Origin: JANPCX01 sp050916095 | GTDB lineage: Bacteria; Pseudomonadota; Gammaproteobacteria; Burkholderiales; Burkholderiaceae_C | DNA length: 64,000 nt | Direction: 5' to 3' | NCBI GenBank assembly: GCA_050916095.1 | Contig: CP050901.1 | Location: 1,178,001-1,242,000 of the forward strand | Part shown: positions 8,237 through 17,288 of the stretch, piece by piece | Numbering within the stretch: position 1 is the stretch's first letter | Layout of the letters: every line of letters starts with the position of its first letter | Made by a program: the position numbers and the translations under genes | The notes under the pieces: model-generated | The model's database searches: none | Told to the model about the DNA's origin: nothing | Seen by the model: the letters and a program-made list of their open reading frames with translations, nothing else

Positions 8237-9535
8237 ATGGCGTCCAAGCCATCTTTCGAATTACGCCTGCGGGTGCTGCACGCCGTGCACGACGCCCCTG
8301 GCTCCACCATGCGCAGCCGCATCAAGTTCGTGGCCGATAAAAAATTCACCGACGTATTGACTGGCACTGAGCACCAGTTCACCTGGAGAACCATCAGCAC
8401 CTGGCTGTACCGCCACCAACTGCGCGGCATCACCACGCTGGAGAATAAAACCCGCAGCGATAAAAATGCCTACCGCAAGGTGCAAGTGAACCAGCTCGCC
8501 GAGGCCCTGCATGAGGTGCTGCCCACACTGTCTGTGAACAAGGTGGGCTTGCTGCCTAAAAGCGTTCTCTACCGGGTGCTCCTGCAGCGCGGCTTGTTTG
8601 TCCGCTCTCAGTTGGCGCCCACCACGTTTTATCGCATGGTGCGCACCCACCAGCTGTTGGAGGAGGCCTCTGTGCAAAAGCACCGGCTGTCTTTTGCGAT
8701 GCAGTTTGCTAACCAGTTGTGGCAGGCCGATACGCTTCATGGCCCCAGCATCAAGCAGCTTGATGGCTCGTGGAAGAAGACATTTCTGATCGCCTTCATC
8801 GACGACGCCTCCCGCGTGATCACGCACGCCGAATTCTTCTGGCGCGACAACACGGCCAATATGGTGCAGGCGTTTCGCTCGGCGCTGTACAAGCGGGGCA
8901 GGCCTGAGCGGCTGTATTTTGACAATGGGTCAAACTATTCGTCCAAGGAGATTTTGCAGGCCTGTGTGCGCCTGGACATCCATCTATCGCACGCACCCAT
9001 TCGCGATGGCGCGGCCAAGGGCAAGATTGAGCGGTTCTTTAGAGGGTTTCGGGATCGCTTCTTGACCTTGCATGCCAGCTTTTCCAGCCTGCAGGAGCTC
9101 AACCGCCTGACCCACCAGTGGGTCGAGCAGGAATACAACGCCAAACACCACAGCGGCATTCAAATGATTCCGCTGGACCGTTTCAACCTGGACCGCAACC
9201 GGGTGAAGTTCTTGAGCGACGACGCCTATTCGGCCGAGGTGTTCTTTGTCGAAGAGGATCGCAAAGTCAGCAAGACCAATGTGCTGTCTATCAACTCGCA
9301 GCGTTATGAATGCCCGGTGGATCTGCGGGAGAAGACGGTTCAGGTGCGTTTTGATCGCTCGCGGCTTGATCGAACAAGAGCCGGTCAAACAACAGTGGAT
9401 CACTTCGTGGTGTATTTCAATGGGCAACGCATGGGGCTGGCCACACCGCTGGATCTGCATGCCAACGCGCGGCTGCGTATGCCTGATGTTGTCAACGGGG
9501 GCGTCACAACAGATTCCACTGGAGTTCACTCATGA
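8237..9535 (+). CDS. DDE transposase of the Mu/TnsB/TniA type
   Basis: An rve/RNase H-like integrase core carries the three acidic positions: D in LWQADTLHGPS, D in RLYFDNGSNYSS, and E in AAKGKIERFFRGFRDRF. A Mu-type C-terminal domain follows (SINSQRYECPVDLREKTVQV). The enzyme would cut and join the transposon ends. An AGGAGGT ribosome binding site (8224-8230) lies six bases before ATG 8237, so I start there (432 residues) rather than at the in-frame ATG 8087. The stop overlaps the ATPase start by 4 bp. All motifs are intact, so the element may still be active. Confidence 0.88.
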   Translation: MASKPSFELRLRVLHAVHDAPGSTMRSRIKFVADKKFTDVLTGTEHQFTWRTISTWLYRHQLRGITTLENKTRSDKNAYRKVQVNQLAEALHEVLPTLSVNKVGLLPKSVLYRVLLQRGLFVRSQLAPTTFYRMVRTHQLLEEASVQKHRLSFAMQFANQLWQADTLHGPSIKQLDGSWKKTFLIAFIDDASRVITHAEFFWRDNTANMVQAFRSALYKRGRPERLYFDNGSNYSSKEILQACVRLDIHLSHAPIRDGAAKGKIERFFRGFRDRFLTLHASFSSLQELNRLTHQWVEQEYNAKHHSGIQMIPLDRFNLDRNRVKFLSDDAYSAEVFFVEEDRKVSKTNVLSINSQRYECPVDLREKTVQVRFDRSRLDRTRAGQTTVDHFVVYFNGQRMGLATPLDLHANARLRMPDVVNGGVTTDSTGVHS

Positions 9536-10371
9536 TCAAGTCCAGTTTCGGTTTAACCAAGGAGCCGTTTTATCGCTACGAGCTGGGCCACGAGGTGAGC
9601 TTGTTGCCGCAGCAGCTGGAGGCCATCGACATGATCAAGATCCATGCCCAGCATGGCGGCTTCTCGGTGGTCACGGGCAACCCTGGGGTGGGTAAATCCA
9701 TCATAGGTGACCATCTGGTGCAGCTTGGCAAGCAGCGCGACACGGTCGTGGTGTTCTTCACCCAGACCATGCACACCTATGGGCCCATCCTCAAACAATT
9801 GGCCGAGTCGATGCAGTTGGGTACTGTGCCAATGAAGGACATGGAGAAAGAATTGATCCAGGCGGCGTACCGCCATGTGCAGGCCAACAAAACTTTGTAC
9901 ATCGTCATCGACGAGGCACACTTGCTGGACATCGACGTCCTGCGTAAACTGCGCCTGCTGTTCGAGCGCTTTCCTGCCAAACACAACCTGGTCTTGCTGG
10001 GACAGCCGGACTTGATGGTCCGCCTGTCGATGATGTGCTGTGAGGACATCAAGAGCCGCATCAGCTACTCCAAGCAGGTGCTGCCTTTGAATGATTCGGA
10101 CTTGAGCAGTTTCATCATCAATGAGTTGGCTGCTGTAGGTTTAGGGGCCAACACCTTTGACGAGGCGGCCGTACAGGTCATATTGAGAGCGGTGCAGGGC
10201 AACCTGCGTTTGTGCCGCAATCTTTGTTATGCCAGCTTGGTCGCAGCCTGCATGGACAAGCAGCGCATCTGCACCGTCTCGCATGTGAACGCTGCCTTGC
10301 TGCAACCGCACTGGCGGTCGCATGAGGCGTTGATCAAGCAGCAAAGCCCGGCTAAGCGGGGGGCAGCATGA
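9532..10371 (+). CDS. AAA ATPase, TniB/MuB/ExeA-like transposition partner
   Basis: The 279-residue protein has Walker A in VTGNPGVGKSIIGDH (about residues 44-58), Walker B in TLYIVIDEAHLLD (about 121-133), and a C-terminal AAA lid helix bundle. In this family the ATPase binds target DNA and recruits or activates the transposase. It starts FGLTKEPFYRY, typical of ExeA-like proteins. It overlaps the transposase and the small downstream gene by 4 bp on each side, which implies coupled translation. Confidence 0.85.
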   Translation: MIKSSFGLTKEPFYRYELGHEVSLLPQQLEAIDMIKIHAQHGGFSVVTGNPGVGKSIIGDHLVQLGKQRDTVVVFFTQTMHTYGPILKQLAESMQLGTVPMKDMEKELIQAAYRHVQANKTLYIVIDEAHLLDIDVLRKLRLLFERFPAKHNLVLLGQPDLMVRLSMMCCEDIKSRISYSKQVLPLNDSDLSSFIINELAAVGLGANTFDEAAVQVILRAVQGNLRLCRNLCYASLVAACMDKQRICTVSHVNAALLQPHWRSHEALIKQQSPAKRGAA

Positions 10372-10568
10372 ACATGCGTGTGCACAGGCTGGTCACCCAC
10401 TTGCAAGCCGAAGAGGCATACACGGTGGTCGAATTTTTAGACCAACTGCGAGCGGTGCTGATGCAGTCCTATGGCCAAGAGATCACCCAGATGCTCAAGC
10501 AGGCCCAAGCCCGGGTGTCGCACGATGAAGATGATGATTGGCTGAACCAACATGAGGAACCGTTTTAG
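10368..10568 (+). CDS. small acidic transposon protein
   Basis: The 66-residue protein ends in a strongly acidic segment (VSHDEDDDWLNQHEEPF). It is the last gene of the transposon operon and overlaps the ATPase stop as ATGA. I know no function. Its fixed position and coupling suggest a role in transposition or its control. A hairpin terminator follows 23 bp after the stop. Confidence 0.6.
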   Translation: MNMRVHRLVTHLQAEEAYTVVEFLDQLRAVLMQSYGQEITQMLKQAQARVSHDEDDDWLNQHEEPF

Positions 10569-12208
10569 GGCCGCTTGGCCAAAACGGTCGTAAAAATGGG
10601 AGTCACAAGACTCCCATTTTTTGCACACAGCGGTATGACGAGAATTGGGTTCAGCGTTCGATCAAAGCGTGGCTTGACCGCTGCCATCTTATGACGCCAA
10701 TGTGGGAAAACAGCTCCCACCTTGCCGAAATCGGGCGATGCCAATTTGGCAGGCAATACGATGGGAGCGAGGTACGCAACACTGCCACTTGCGAAGGCGG
10801 AGTAGGTCTCAAGCACACGGCTGTCGCCGTCGGTCCAGGTCCAGGTACTGCTGCTTGCGTTGTAACTCAGCGTGTCATGGGCACCGGTGCCGTCTTGATT
10901 GACGTACTGCGTGCCGTTGAAGGTGTAGGTGCGCTGGGAGCCATCGGCCTCTACACGCACCAGGCTGCTGCCTGCGGTGTTGACGGTGCCGGTCAATGAG
11001 GACACCTGGCGGTAAAAACCAATGCGCCAGTTGTCGTTGTTGTCGCCATCGAGTTGCGCTTGGCTGTTATATGTGCGCAGCACCTGGGCATCGGGGCCCA
11101 GGCCCACGAGCAACTCGTCGGTGCGCTGCACCACCAGGTTGCCAGTGCGGGTGTTGATGTAGAGACTTTCACCCGAGGTGGTGCGGGCAGTTTGACCGAC
11201 CACGCCTTGGGCACCCAAACGGTCCAGCGAGGAGCCCGTCAGGCCCAGGTCGTTGCCGCTCATCAGGGCGACGGCTTTGGGCAAATAACCGTCCACATCG
11301 GCGGCACTGCGGGGCGGTACTGCGGTGGCGCTGTCGGCACCGGCGGCAGCGGTGTCGTCAAAGCGGACAGCGGCGGGCGGGTTGGCGGTCAAGGGTGTGG
11401 TGACCACAGGTGATGCCACGGAAGGGGCCTGTGCACCTGACATGAGCGCCGCCCCCGAAAAGGTCAGCGTGCTTGCTGCGGTGCTGGTAGGGCGTGCGGT
11501 GGCGAATTCGGTGGCCGTGGTGGTGATGCTGCTGGCCGCCAGCGGTGCAGCGCCTGTGACGGAGGATGAACGACCCAAAGCCGCAGCGGATTCGACAGCG
11601 GCCACATCGGAGCCGGACGCAGAGGTGCTCTGCAAGCTGCGGGCGACGTTCGGCGCTTGCGCAACGTAGACAGCCGGGGCGGTGTCTCGATTGCCGCTGA
11701 CTTCGCTGACCTTGATTGGCGCGAAGGCTTCTTGGTAGGCTGGCAAAGCAGCCAGTGTGGCGCTCGGGATTTCAACCCCTTTCACCGTTGTCTGATCCTC
11801 CCTTTGACCGTAGCCCAACAAAGCCATGGCCAAGCGTGCAGCCTCGGGGTCTTTGATCTCCGCCTGCGCAATGCCAGGGGTCACGCCGCTGCCAAAACTA
11901 CCACCGCTGGGCAGCACGCCTATGCGGTTGGAGACCGCGACACCGGAGTTCGTGGAGGCCTCTGCGTTGTAGAGAAAGTCATAGTTCGGCCCAATCACTG
12001 TGGTGCCAACCGATGCGCCACCAGCGTAAGCGATGGCAGCGTTTGCCACTGCGTCCCGCAACAAAGGGATGGGGGTGTTTTGCTCAGCATCGCTAGAGAT
12101 GCCTGCATAACCCGCGCTGGTCAGGGTAACGGCGCTTTGAGCCTCGGTGCTGGAGGCATCTGCTGCGGCAACGCCGCCGAACACTGGACTGTTAGTGATG
12201 GAACTCAT
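10565..12208 (-). pseudogene. RHS/YD-repeat-like protein, 3' end truncated by the transposon
   Basis: Start at ATG 12208 (MSSITNSPVFGG), preceded by GGGAGTG at a good distance. About 330 Ala/Ser/Thr-rich residues lead to a region like the entry of RHS proteins (SGESLYINTRTGNLVVQRTD, then RTYNSQAQLDGDN and ADGSQRTYTFNGTQYVNQDG). The family is usually more than 1000 residues long with many YD repeats and a C-terminal toxin; here homologous coding stops near 10790 (ETYSAFASGS). The remaining 75 or so codons run through transposon DNA to 10565. The transposon appears to have removed the repeats and any toxin domain. There is no classical signal peptide. It may have been a secreted or contact-dependent toxin; I am fairly sure it is truncated. 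Confidence 0.7.
10592..10622. terminator. bidirectional intrinsic terminator after the transposon operon
   Basis: A perfect 13-bp stem (AAAAATGGGAGTC with GACTCCCATTTTT) encloses an ACAA loop and is followed by T. With A-tracts on one side and T-tracts on the other it can stop transcription from both strands, ending the transposon operon and any read-through from the RHS-like gene. Confidence 0.85.
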
Positions 12209-12415
12209 AACTTCACTCCCGAGATAATTTTTTGTTGGATCGATCAAAAAATGCTGCATTCGCAGGGAACGTGTTCACCTACTCAATGCCAAAAATTGTG
12301 TGTGACTGAGGCTCAAACGACAGTCGTTGTTCGCGCAGCGATGGGGCTGCGAAACGAGCCGTGAAACGAGCAACTGCTCAGCCCGATGAGGGCGTGCTTG
12401 AGGGACTACTTTGGC

Positions 12416-12579
12416 GCGCATGAGAAAACGCCGGGCCGCTCCCAAGTTTTCTCATCCCCCTCGGGGGGCCTGAAGCGAAGCGACAGGTTTGGGGGCGCGC
12501 ATGAGAAAACGCCGGGCCGCTCCCAAGTTTTCTCATCCCCCTCGGGGGGCCTGACGCGAAGCGACAGGTTTGGGGGCGC
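12416..12579. repeat. two tandem copies of an 81-bp dispersed repeat
   Basis: Two copies with a period of 81 bp run from GCGCATGAGAAAACGCCGG through CCCCCTCGGGGGGCC to GCGACAGGTTTGGGGGCG. They differ at only a few positions. Internal inverted segments (CCCCCTCGGGGGG; TGAGAAAAC with GTTTTCTCA) make it a foldable REP-like element. A third copy lies inside the RND pump gene at 61574-61656. Similar CCCCTCGGGGG elements are, to my knowledge, common between genes in Comamonadaceae. Confidence 0.9.
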
Positions 12580-12946
12580 TCAATAGCGTTGGCACCAGGA
12601 GCAAAGCCCCAGCGCTTGGAAACATAGAAAACCGCTGACCCGCAAGCTAAATCGGCTTCGTGCGGGCGCGTGTTGTGACAACGCATATCAAGCTACTCCC
12701 ATTCCTTGTTCGTCGCAGGGCCCCGCCTTTGTGGGGGCCCATTGGGTGCCGGCGCGGGCAACTGATTCTTGGATCTGGCTCCGCACAAAACACCCAAACT
12801 GATAATGCCAGCATTTGCTTACACAAAAACAGCATCCGTGAAAAACGCCCCTGATCTTACAAAGTGTTTCAATCGCGCAGTTGAGCAATGGCTGGACCTT
12901 GCACACACCGTGCGCCTGAAAAACACACCGTTGTTTATGCTCAATG
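12580..12946. other. intergenic region downstream of sctV
   Basis: No convincing gene was seen in this stretch. GGGCCCC and GGGGCCC (12719-12741) can form a short GC-rich hairpin that may end transcription of the sct operon, but no T-run follows. The rest shows no clear signal. Confidence 0.4.
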
Positions 12947-15094
12947 TCAAAGCGCACTCAGCGCACTTTGGTCTATCTCGGCCACCACCATCACATTCAA
13001 GTTGGCACGCAGTTCGTCCACCGACAGCACGGCGTGGCCGGTGAGGTCGGACTCTTTGAGCAAATTGCGCAGTGCGGGTCGGATTTCCGGGGTGTGAACG
13101 AGCAGCACAGACTTCAGGCCCGCCACTGTTTTGCCTTGGAAAGCGCGGGTGAGTTGATTGAGCAAGGCGTCTTTGGGTATTTGCGGCAGAGCCAGGCTGC
13201 TGCCTTTGGAGCTGACGCGCACCGAGGCGGCGAGTTGTTCCTCTAGTTCCGGGCTCAGAATCACTGCGGCCAGTTCGCCTTTGGCATTGGTGTGCTGGTG
13301 GGTGATTTGATCGGTCAGGGCGCGGCGAACTTTTTCCACCAACTGGCCGGTGTCTTTCTCTTTGCCGGCGTGGTCGACCAAGGCCTGCGCCAAACCAGAC
13401 AGGTCACGCAGGCTGACGCCCTCTTCCAACAACCAGCGGCACACCTCGGCCACACGGGGCAGCGGCGCGGCTTGGCGCATTTCGCGGTCGAGTTCGGGCA
13501 GCTCGGCCTCCAGCTGGTGCGACAGTACCAGGGCTTCTTGTACCCCAACAAACTTATGTGGCCGTGATTCAATCAAGCGCTGCATGGCCAGTACCAAAGC
13601 AGCTTCAGGGCTGTGAACCAAACTCGGGTCCATGTCGTCGGGCAAGTCAGCCACAGGCACCCAGCGTGTGGCCAGGCCGAAGAGGTTGGGGCCGTCCTGC
13701 CCACCTTTGATCCGCGTGGCACGCGAGTTGGGCACCAAAGCCAATAAGGCGTGGTCAGCGGGCACCGCAAAACTCAGGGTGGGCACACTGTGTACTTCGA
13801 AGGTGACCGTGCCGGCCTCGGTGGCGGTGCCGAGCACCAAACCCGGAAAAGGCAAACCGAGGGTCTCGCGCAATTGGGTACGAGCCAGGGCAACGGCATC
13901 GTCCAAACGTGCAGCGTCCAAGGCGGCCATGACATCCGGTGCAATACGCAGCGTGAGCGATGAGGCCCACGCCTGGGTCGCGGCTTCCCCAAAGGTTTGG
14001 GCGGCGTCGCTGCCTTCGCGTGTGAGCGCAGGCAAGGGCTGACCGATGGAGCCCTGGCGTTTGCGCTGCTGCCCAGGCGACGCCCACCAGCCGGCCACAA
14101 ACGCAGCGGCGGCCAGCATGGAGAACTGCAGCAGCGGAAAACCCGGAACAAAACCCATGCCCAGCACCACCGCGCCCGCGATCATCAAAGCGCGGGGGTG
14201 GGCTTGAAGTTGCGAAATGATGTCCTGCGCCAAATTGGTGGTCTTGCCGTCTTGTTTTGCCACGCGGGTAACGACAATGCCGGCGGCGACCGACATGAAG
14301 AGCGATGGAATTTGCGACACCATCGCATCACCCACGGCGAGCACGGAATACACATGGGTGGCCATGTCGAGTGACATGTCTTTGCGCAGCATGCCCACCG
14401 CAATGCCGCCAATGATGTTGACGGCGGCGATGATGATGGCGGCGATGGCATCGCCTTTGACGAACTTCATCGCACCGTCCATGGCTCCGTAGAGCTGGCT
14501 TTCGCTTTCCAGCGCATGCCTGCGCGTGCGGGCTTCGTCCTTGGTGATGATGCCAGCGCGCAAGTCGGCATCAATGCTCATTTGTTTGCCAGGCATGGCG
14601 TCCAGGCTGAAACGTGCGCCGACCTCTGCAATGCGCTCGGAGCCTTTGGCGATGACGATGAACTGCACCAAAGCGATGATCAGGAACACCACCAAACCCA
14701 CAATCACGTCACCGCCCACCACCATTTGACCGAAAGTCTTGATGATTTCGCCAGCATCACCGGTGAGCAAAATTTGCCGTGTGGACGCGATGTTCAGCGA
14801 CAGCCTGAACAAGGTGGTGAACAACAGCAGCGCCGGAAACGTGGACAAGCCCAGTGGCGAGCGGATGTAAACCGCCACGATGAGCACCACCACAGAGGCA
14901 GTGAGGTTGGCGGCAATGAGTCCGTCCAGCGCCCAAGGCGGCAGAGGCAACACCATCAGCGCGATGATGGCGACAAACAGGCCAATCAGAAGCAAGTCGG
15001 AGTGTTTTCCGAGGTTTCCCCAGCCCAGGGACAAGCCCGAACTGCTGGCCTTGAGCGAAGCCGGGGATTTCCAATCGAGTTTTGGCTTGATCAT
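12947..15094 (-). CDS. sctV: type III secretion export gate protein SctV
   Basis: SctV is the large inner-membrane export-gate subunit; its cytoplasmic ring receives substrates. The protein (about 715 residues) has roughly eight N-terminal membrane segments, the FRLSLNIASTR signature, and the conserved FSLDAMPGKQMSIDADLRAG and LYGAMDGAMKFVKGDAIA blocks, followed by a cytoplasmic half with SLALPQIPKDALL. FlhA is the flagellar paralogue. I call SctV because the whole operon (SctO/P/Q/R without a FliP signal peptide) is of the non-flagellar type. ATG 15094 (MIKPKLDW) lies 5 bp after the sctU stop; an in-frame ATG at 15145 would overlap sctU. It is the last gene of the operon. Confidence 0.87.
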   Translation of the reverse strand: MIKPKLDWKSPASLKASSSGLSLGWGNLGKHSDLLLIGLFVAIIALMVLPLPPWALDGLIAANLTASVVVLIVAVYIRSPLGLSTFPALLLFTTLFRLSLNIASTRQILLTGDAGEIIKTFGQMVVGGDVIVGLVVFLIIALVQFIVIAKGSERIAEVGARFSLDAMPGKQMSIDADLRAGIITKDEARTRRHALESESQLYGAMDGAMKFVKGDAIAAIIIAAVNIIGGIAVGMLRKDMSLDMATHVYSVLAVGDAMVSQIPSLFMSVAAGIVVTRVAKQDGKTTNLAQDIISQLQAHPRALMIAGAVVLGMGFVPGFPLLQFSMLAAAAFVAGWWASPGQQRKRQGSIGQPLPALTREGSDAAQTFGEAATQAWASSLTLRIAPDVMAALDAARLDDAVALARTQLRETLGLPFPGLVLGTATEAGTVTFEVHSVPTLSFAVPADHALLALVPNSRATRIKGGQDGPNLFGLATRWVPVADLPDDMDPSLVHSPEAALVLAMQRLIESRPHKFVGVQEALVLSHQLEAELPELDREMRQAAPLPRVAEVCRWLLEEGVSLRDLSGLAQALVDHAGKEKDTGQLVEKVRRALTDQITHQHTNAKGELAAVILSPELEEQLAASVRVSSKGSSLALPQIPKDALLNQLTRAFQGKTVAGLKSVLLVHTPEIRPALRNLLKESDLTGHAVLSVDELRANLNVMVVAEIDQSALSAL

Positions 15095-15099
15095 TATTT

Positions 15100-16179
15100 C
15101 TAGGCCCGGGGGCCTTCCTCCTGTTTTTTCATTCGTTCCACCCACAGCAGCACTTGGGCCACGGCCTCGATCAAGTCGTCTGGGATGTAGTCGTTGATGG
15201 GGGTGCCGCTGTTCAAGGTTCTTGCAAGCTGTACATCGCGGTAAATGGGCACACCTGCCTCTTCGGCCGCTTCGCGGATGGCTCGGGCCACCTCGCCTTC
15301 GCCTTTGGCGACAACCATGGGGATAGGTGTCTCGTCGGGGTCGTAGTGCAAGGCCACGGCCACATGGGTGGGGTTGACCACGACCACCGAGGCTTTGCGC
15401 ACCTGGTTGAGCATGTTGTTGAAATTGATTTCTTGGTGCAGTTGTTTGCGCAAGCCGCGCAACATCGGGTCGCCTTCGCGGTCTATGTATTCGCGTTTGA
15501 CTTCTTCTTTGCTCATCCGCTTAAGCCGCATGTAGTCCCAGCGCTGGTAGAACAAGTCCAGCAGTGAAATCACGCCAAAAACCACGCAGCACAGCAGCAA
15601 CATGGCTTCAAACTGTTTGCCGCCAGCGATCAACCACCCAGCCAGCGGCACTTGCTGTGCCTGTGCTAACAGCGGCAATTGCGAGCGCGCCAGAATCCAC
15701 AACACCAAGCCCAAGGCCAGCAGTTTGATGAGCAAGCGGATCAGTTCGACCACCGTGCGCCAAGCAAAAATCCGCTTCAAACCTTCTATGGGGTTGAGGC
15801 GGTTCATGTCAGGGGAAAGACGTTCAAAACTCATCACACCGCCCACCTGAATGGCGCTGGCCACCACACTGACCAGCACGGAAATTGCGGCTGCAATCAC
15901 TGTCCACAGCCCCAAATCCCACATGGCAGCGCGCAATCGCTGCACCATGTTCGTGTCTTTTTGTGTGGACGCCATCACCATTTCACCCAAACCCTGGGCC
16001 ATCCAAACCAAAGCAGGTTTGGCACCCGCAATCGCCAAAAGCGAGAACACCACGATGGTCACCGTGGTGGTGAAGTCGTGGCTCTGCCACACATCACCTT
16101 GCTGGCGCGCATCACGCAGCCGCTTGGGCGTGGGTTCTTCGGTTTTTTCCTGGGCACCGCCCTGACCGGATTCAGCCAT
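15100..16179 (-). CDS. sctU: type III secretion switch protein SctU
   Basis: SctU sits in the inner membrane and switches substrate specificity by cleaving itself. Four hydrophobic segments (about residues 38-60, 90-112, 150-168, 190-212) are followed by a cytoplasmic domain with the autocleavage motif NPTH at 269-272 in VVVVNPTHVAVAL. The N-terminus EKTEEPTPKRLRDAR is typical of the SctU/FlhB family. Length (359) is normal. The gene is 47 bp downstream of sctT and 5 bp upstream of sctV, all on the minus strand. Confidence 0.9.
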   Translation of the reverse strand: MAESGQGGAQEKTEEPTPKRLRDARQQGDVWQSHDFTTTVTIVVFSLLAIAGAKPALVWMAQGLGEMVMASTQKDTNMVQRLRAAMWDLGLWTVIAAAISVLVSVVASAIQVGGVMSFERLSPDMNRLNPIEGLKRIFAWRTVVELIRLLIKLLALGLVLWILARSQLPLLAQAQQVPLAGWLIAGGKQFEAMLLLCCVVFGVISLLDLFYQRWDYMRLKRMSKEEVKREYIDREGDPMLRGLRKQLHQEINFNNMLNQVRKASVVVVNPTHVAVALHYDPDETPIPMVVAKGEGEVARAIREAAEEAGVPIYRDVQLARTLNSGTPINDYIPDDLIEAVAQVLLWVERMKKQEEGPRA

Positions 16180-16226
16180 AGTGACGCCTCAAAACGTGGC
16201 GCAAGCCAATGTCTTTGCAGCCCATG

Positions 16227-17012
16227 TCAGCCTCCTGCAAACATACGTCGCATGGCACCCGCCACGTCAGGCAGTGAAGAGCCATCGGCCAGTACAAATG
16301 CGTAAACGAACAACAGAATCAACAGCACGGCCGCTTTGACGGGCATGGCCAGGAAGAACACGTTGAACTGCGGCGCGTAACGGCCGAGGAAACCCATGCC
16401 GACTTCAACCAACAACATCAGCAGCACAAACGGTGCGGCCACACGCAGGGCCAGCTCGCTCAACCAGCGAATCACTTGAACGCCAGCGTTCAGCCAAAGA
16501 GTGGGGTCGATCTTGGGGGCCAAGTCAATCACCGGCCAGACGCTGAAACTTTCGTACAGCGCACCGAGGAGGATAAGAAAACCACCCGATGCCAAAAACA
16601 TGATGGACAGCACCTGAACCAAAAAGCCACCGATCAGGGAGTCTTCTTCGCCCGCCAAGGGGTCGATGCTGGTGGCTGCAGACAAGCCCGCCTGATTTTC
16701 AATGATGGCACCGGCCGCATGAACGGCCCAAAAACCCACGCTGCCCACAAAACCCAAAGCAAAACCCAAGGCCACTTCTTTCATCAAGAGCATGGCCAGC
16801 GACATGGCATCCAATTGCGCCAAGGCCAGCATGTTGTTCATGCCCACCACGGGCAAGAGGCAAATGGCCAGACCAGCGACGATGCTGGCACGCACGCTGG
16901 TGGGCAGCGTGCCAGCGGCAAACATCGGAAACATGAGCAAGGCCGTGCCGATGCGGGCGGACAATACTGCCACCATCAAAAGCAAGCCCGCGCTGGATTC
17001 ATAGGAGCCCAT
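16227..17012 (-). CDS. sctT: type III secretion export apparatus protein SctT
   Basis: The 261-residue, very hydrophobic protein has about six membrane helices. Signatures of the SctT/FliR family include SIDPLAGEEDSLIGG, the YESFSVWP motif and the C-terminal PQFNVFFLAMPVKAAVLL, which match the non-flagellar branch. With SctR and SctS it forms the conical export channel. It starts 3 bp after the sctS stop. Confidence 0.9.
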   Translation of the reverse strand: MGSYESSAGLLLMVAVLSARIGTALLMFPMFAAGTLPTSVRASIVAGLAICLLPVVGMNNMLALAQLDAMSLAMLLMKEVALGFALGFVGSVGFWAVHAAGAIIENQAGLSAATSIDPLAGEEDSLIGGFLVQVLSIMFLASGGFLILLGALYESFSVWPVIDLAPKIDPTLWLNAGVQVIRWLSELALRVAAPFVLLMLLVEVGMGFLGRYAPQFNVFFLAMPVKAAVLLILLFVYAFVLADGSSLPDVAGAMRRMFAGG

Positions 17013-17015
17013 GGA

Positions 17016-17279
17016 TCAGATCCGCGCAATGGCGGTGAAGATCGAGTCAATGAAATTGAACAGCTCGCTGCCCATCCATTGCGAAGTCAGTGCGATGACG
17101 CCCACCCCCGCAATCAGCTTGATGCCAAATCCGATGGAAGACTCCTGGACCTGGGTCACGGCTTGCAACAACGCCACGGCCAAACCCACCACGGCGATCA
17201 CGATCACCGTGGGCAAGGACAACATCAAAGTCAAGGCCAGGCCTTGTTTCAAAAAAGTGGTGAGGCTTGCGATGTCCAT
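17016..17279 (-). CDS. sctS: type III secretion export apparatus protein SctS
   Basis: The protein of about 87 residues has two membrane hairpins and the family signature LLQAVTQVQESSIGFGIKL, then TSQWMGSELFNF, characteristic of SctS/FliQ. I start at ATG 17279 (MDIASL), which has AGGGA nine bases upstream. A TTG at 17285 is the only earlier option. It is part of the SctRST export channel and lies between sctR and sctT with gaps of a few bases. Confidence 0.9.
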   Translation of the reverse strand: MDIASLTTFLKQGLALTLMLSLPTVIVIAVVGLAVALLQAVTQVQESSIGFGIKLIAGVGVIALTSQWMGSELFNFIDSIFTAIARI

Positions 17280-17288
17280 GATCAATCC

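Larger units (their letters stand above)
7469..10790 (+). mobile_element. Mu/Tn7-like transposon (zinc-ribbon protein, DDE transposase, AAA ATPase, small protein)
   Basis: Four plus-strand genes are packed tightly; the last three overlap as ATGA. They encode a DDE transposase of the Mu/TnsB/TniA type with its AAA partner. The right side lies inside an RHS-like gene on the other strand, whose homologous coding stops near 10790. The coordinates are therefore approximate, and the terminal repeats are unresolved. The pair DDE plus ATPase is the core of transposons that choose targets through the ATPase (Mu, Tn7, Tn5053, IS21). No Cas or TniQ gene is present. Confidence 0.7.

Noticed and set aside
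7469..10790. CRISPR-associated transposon
   Set aside because: The DDE-ATPase core is similar, but there is no TniQ, no cas gene and no repeat array in the window.
14516..15103. Plus-strand frames rich in His, Gln and Asp opposite sctV
   Set aside because: Typical antisense reading of a membrane-protein gene; no ribosome binding site and no domain.
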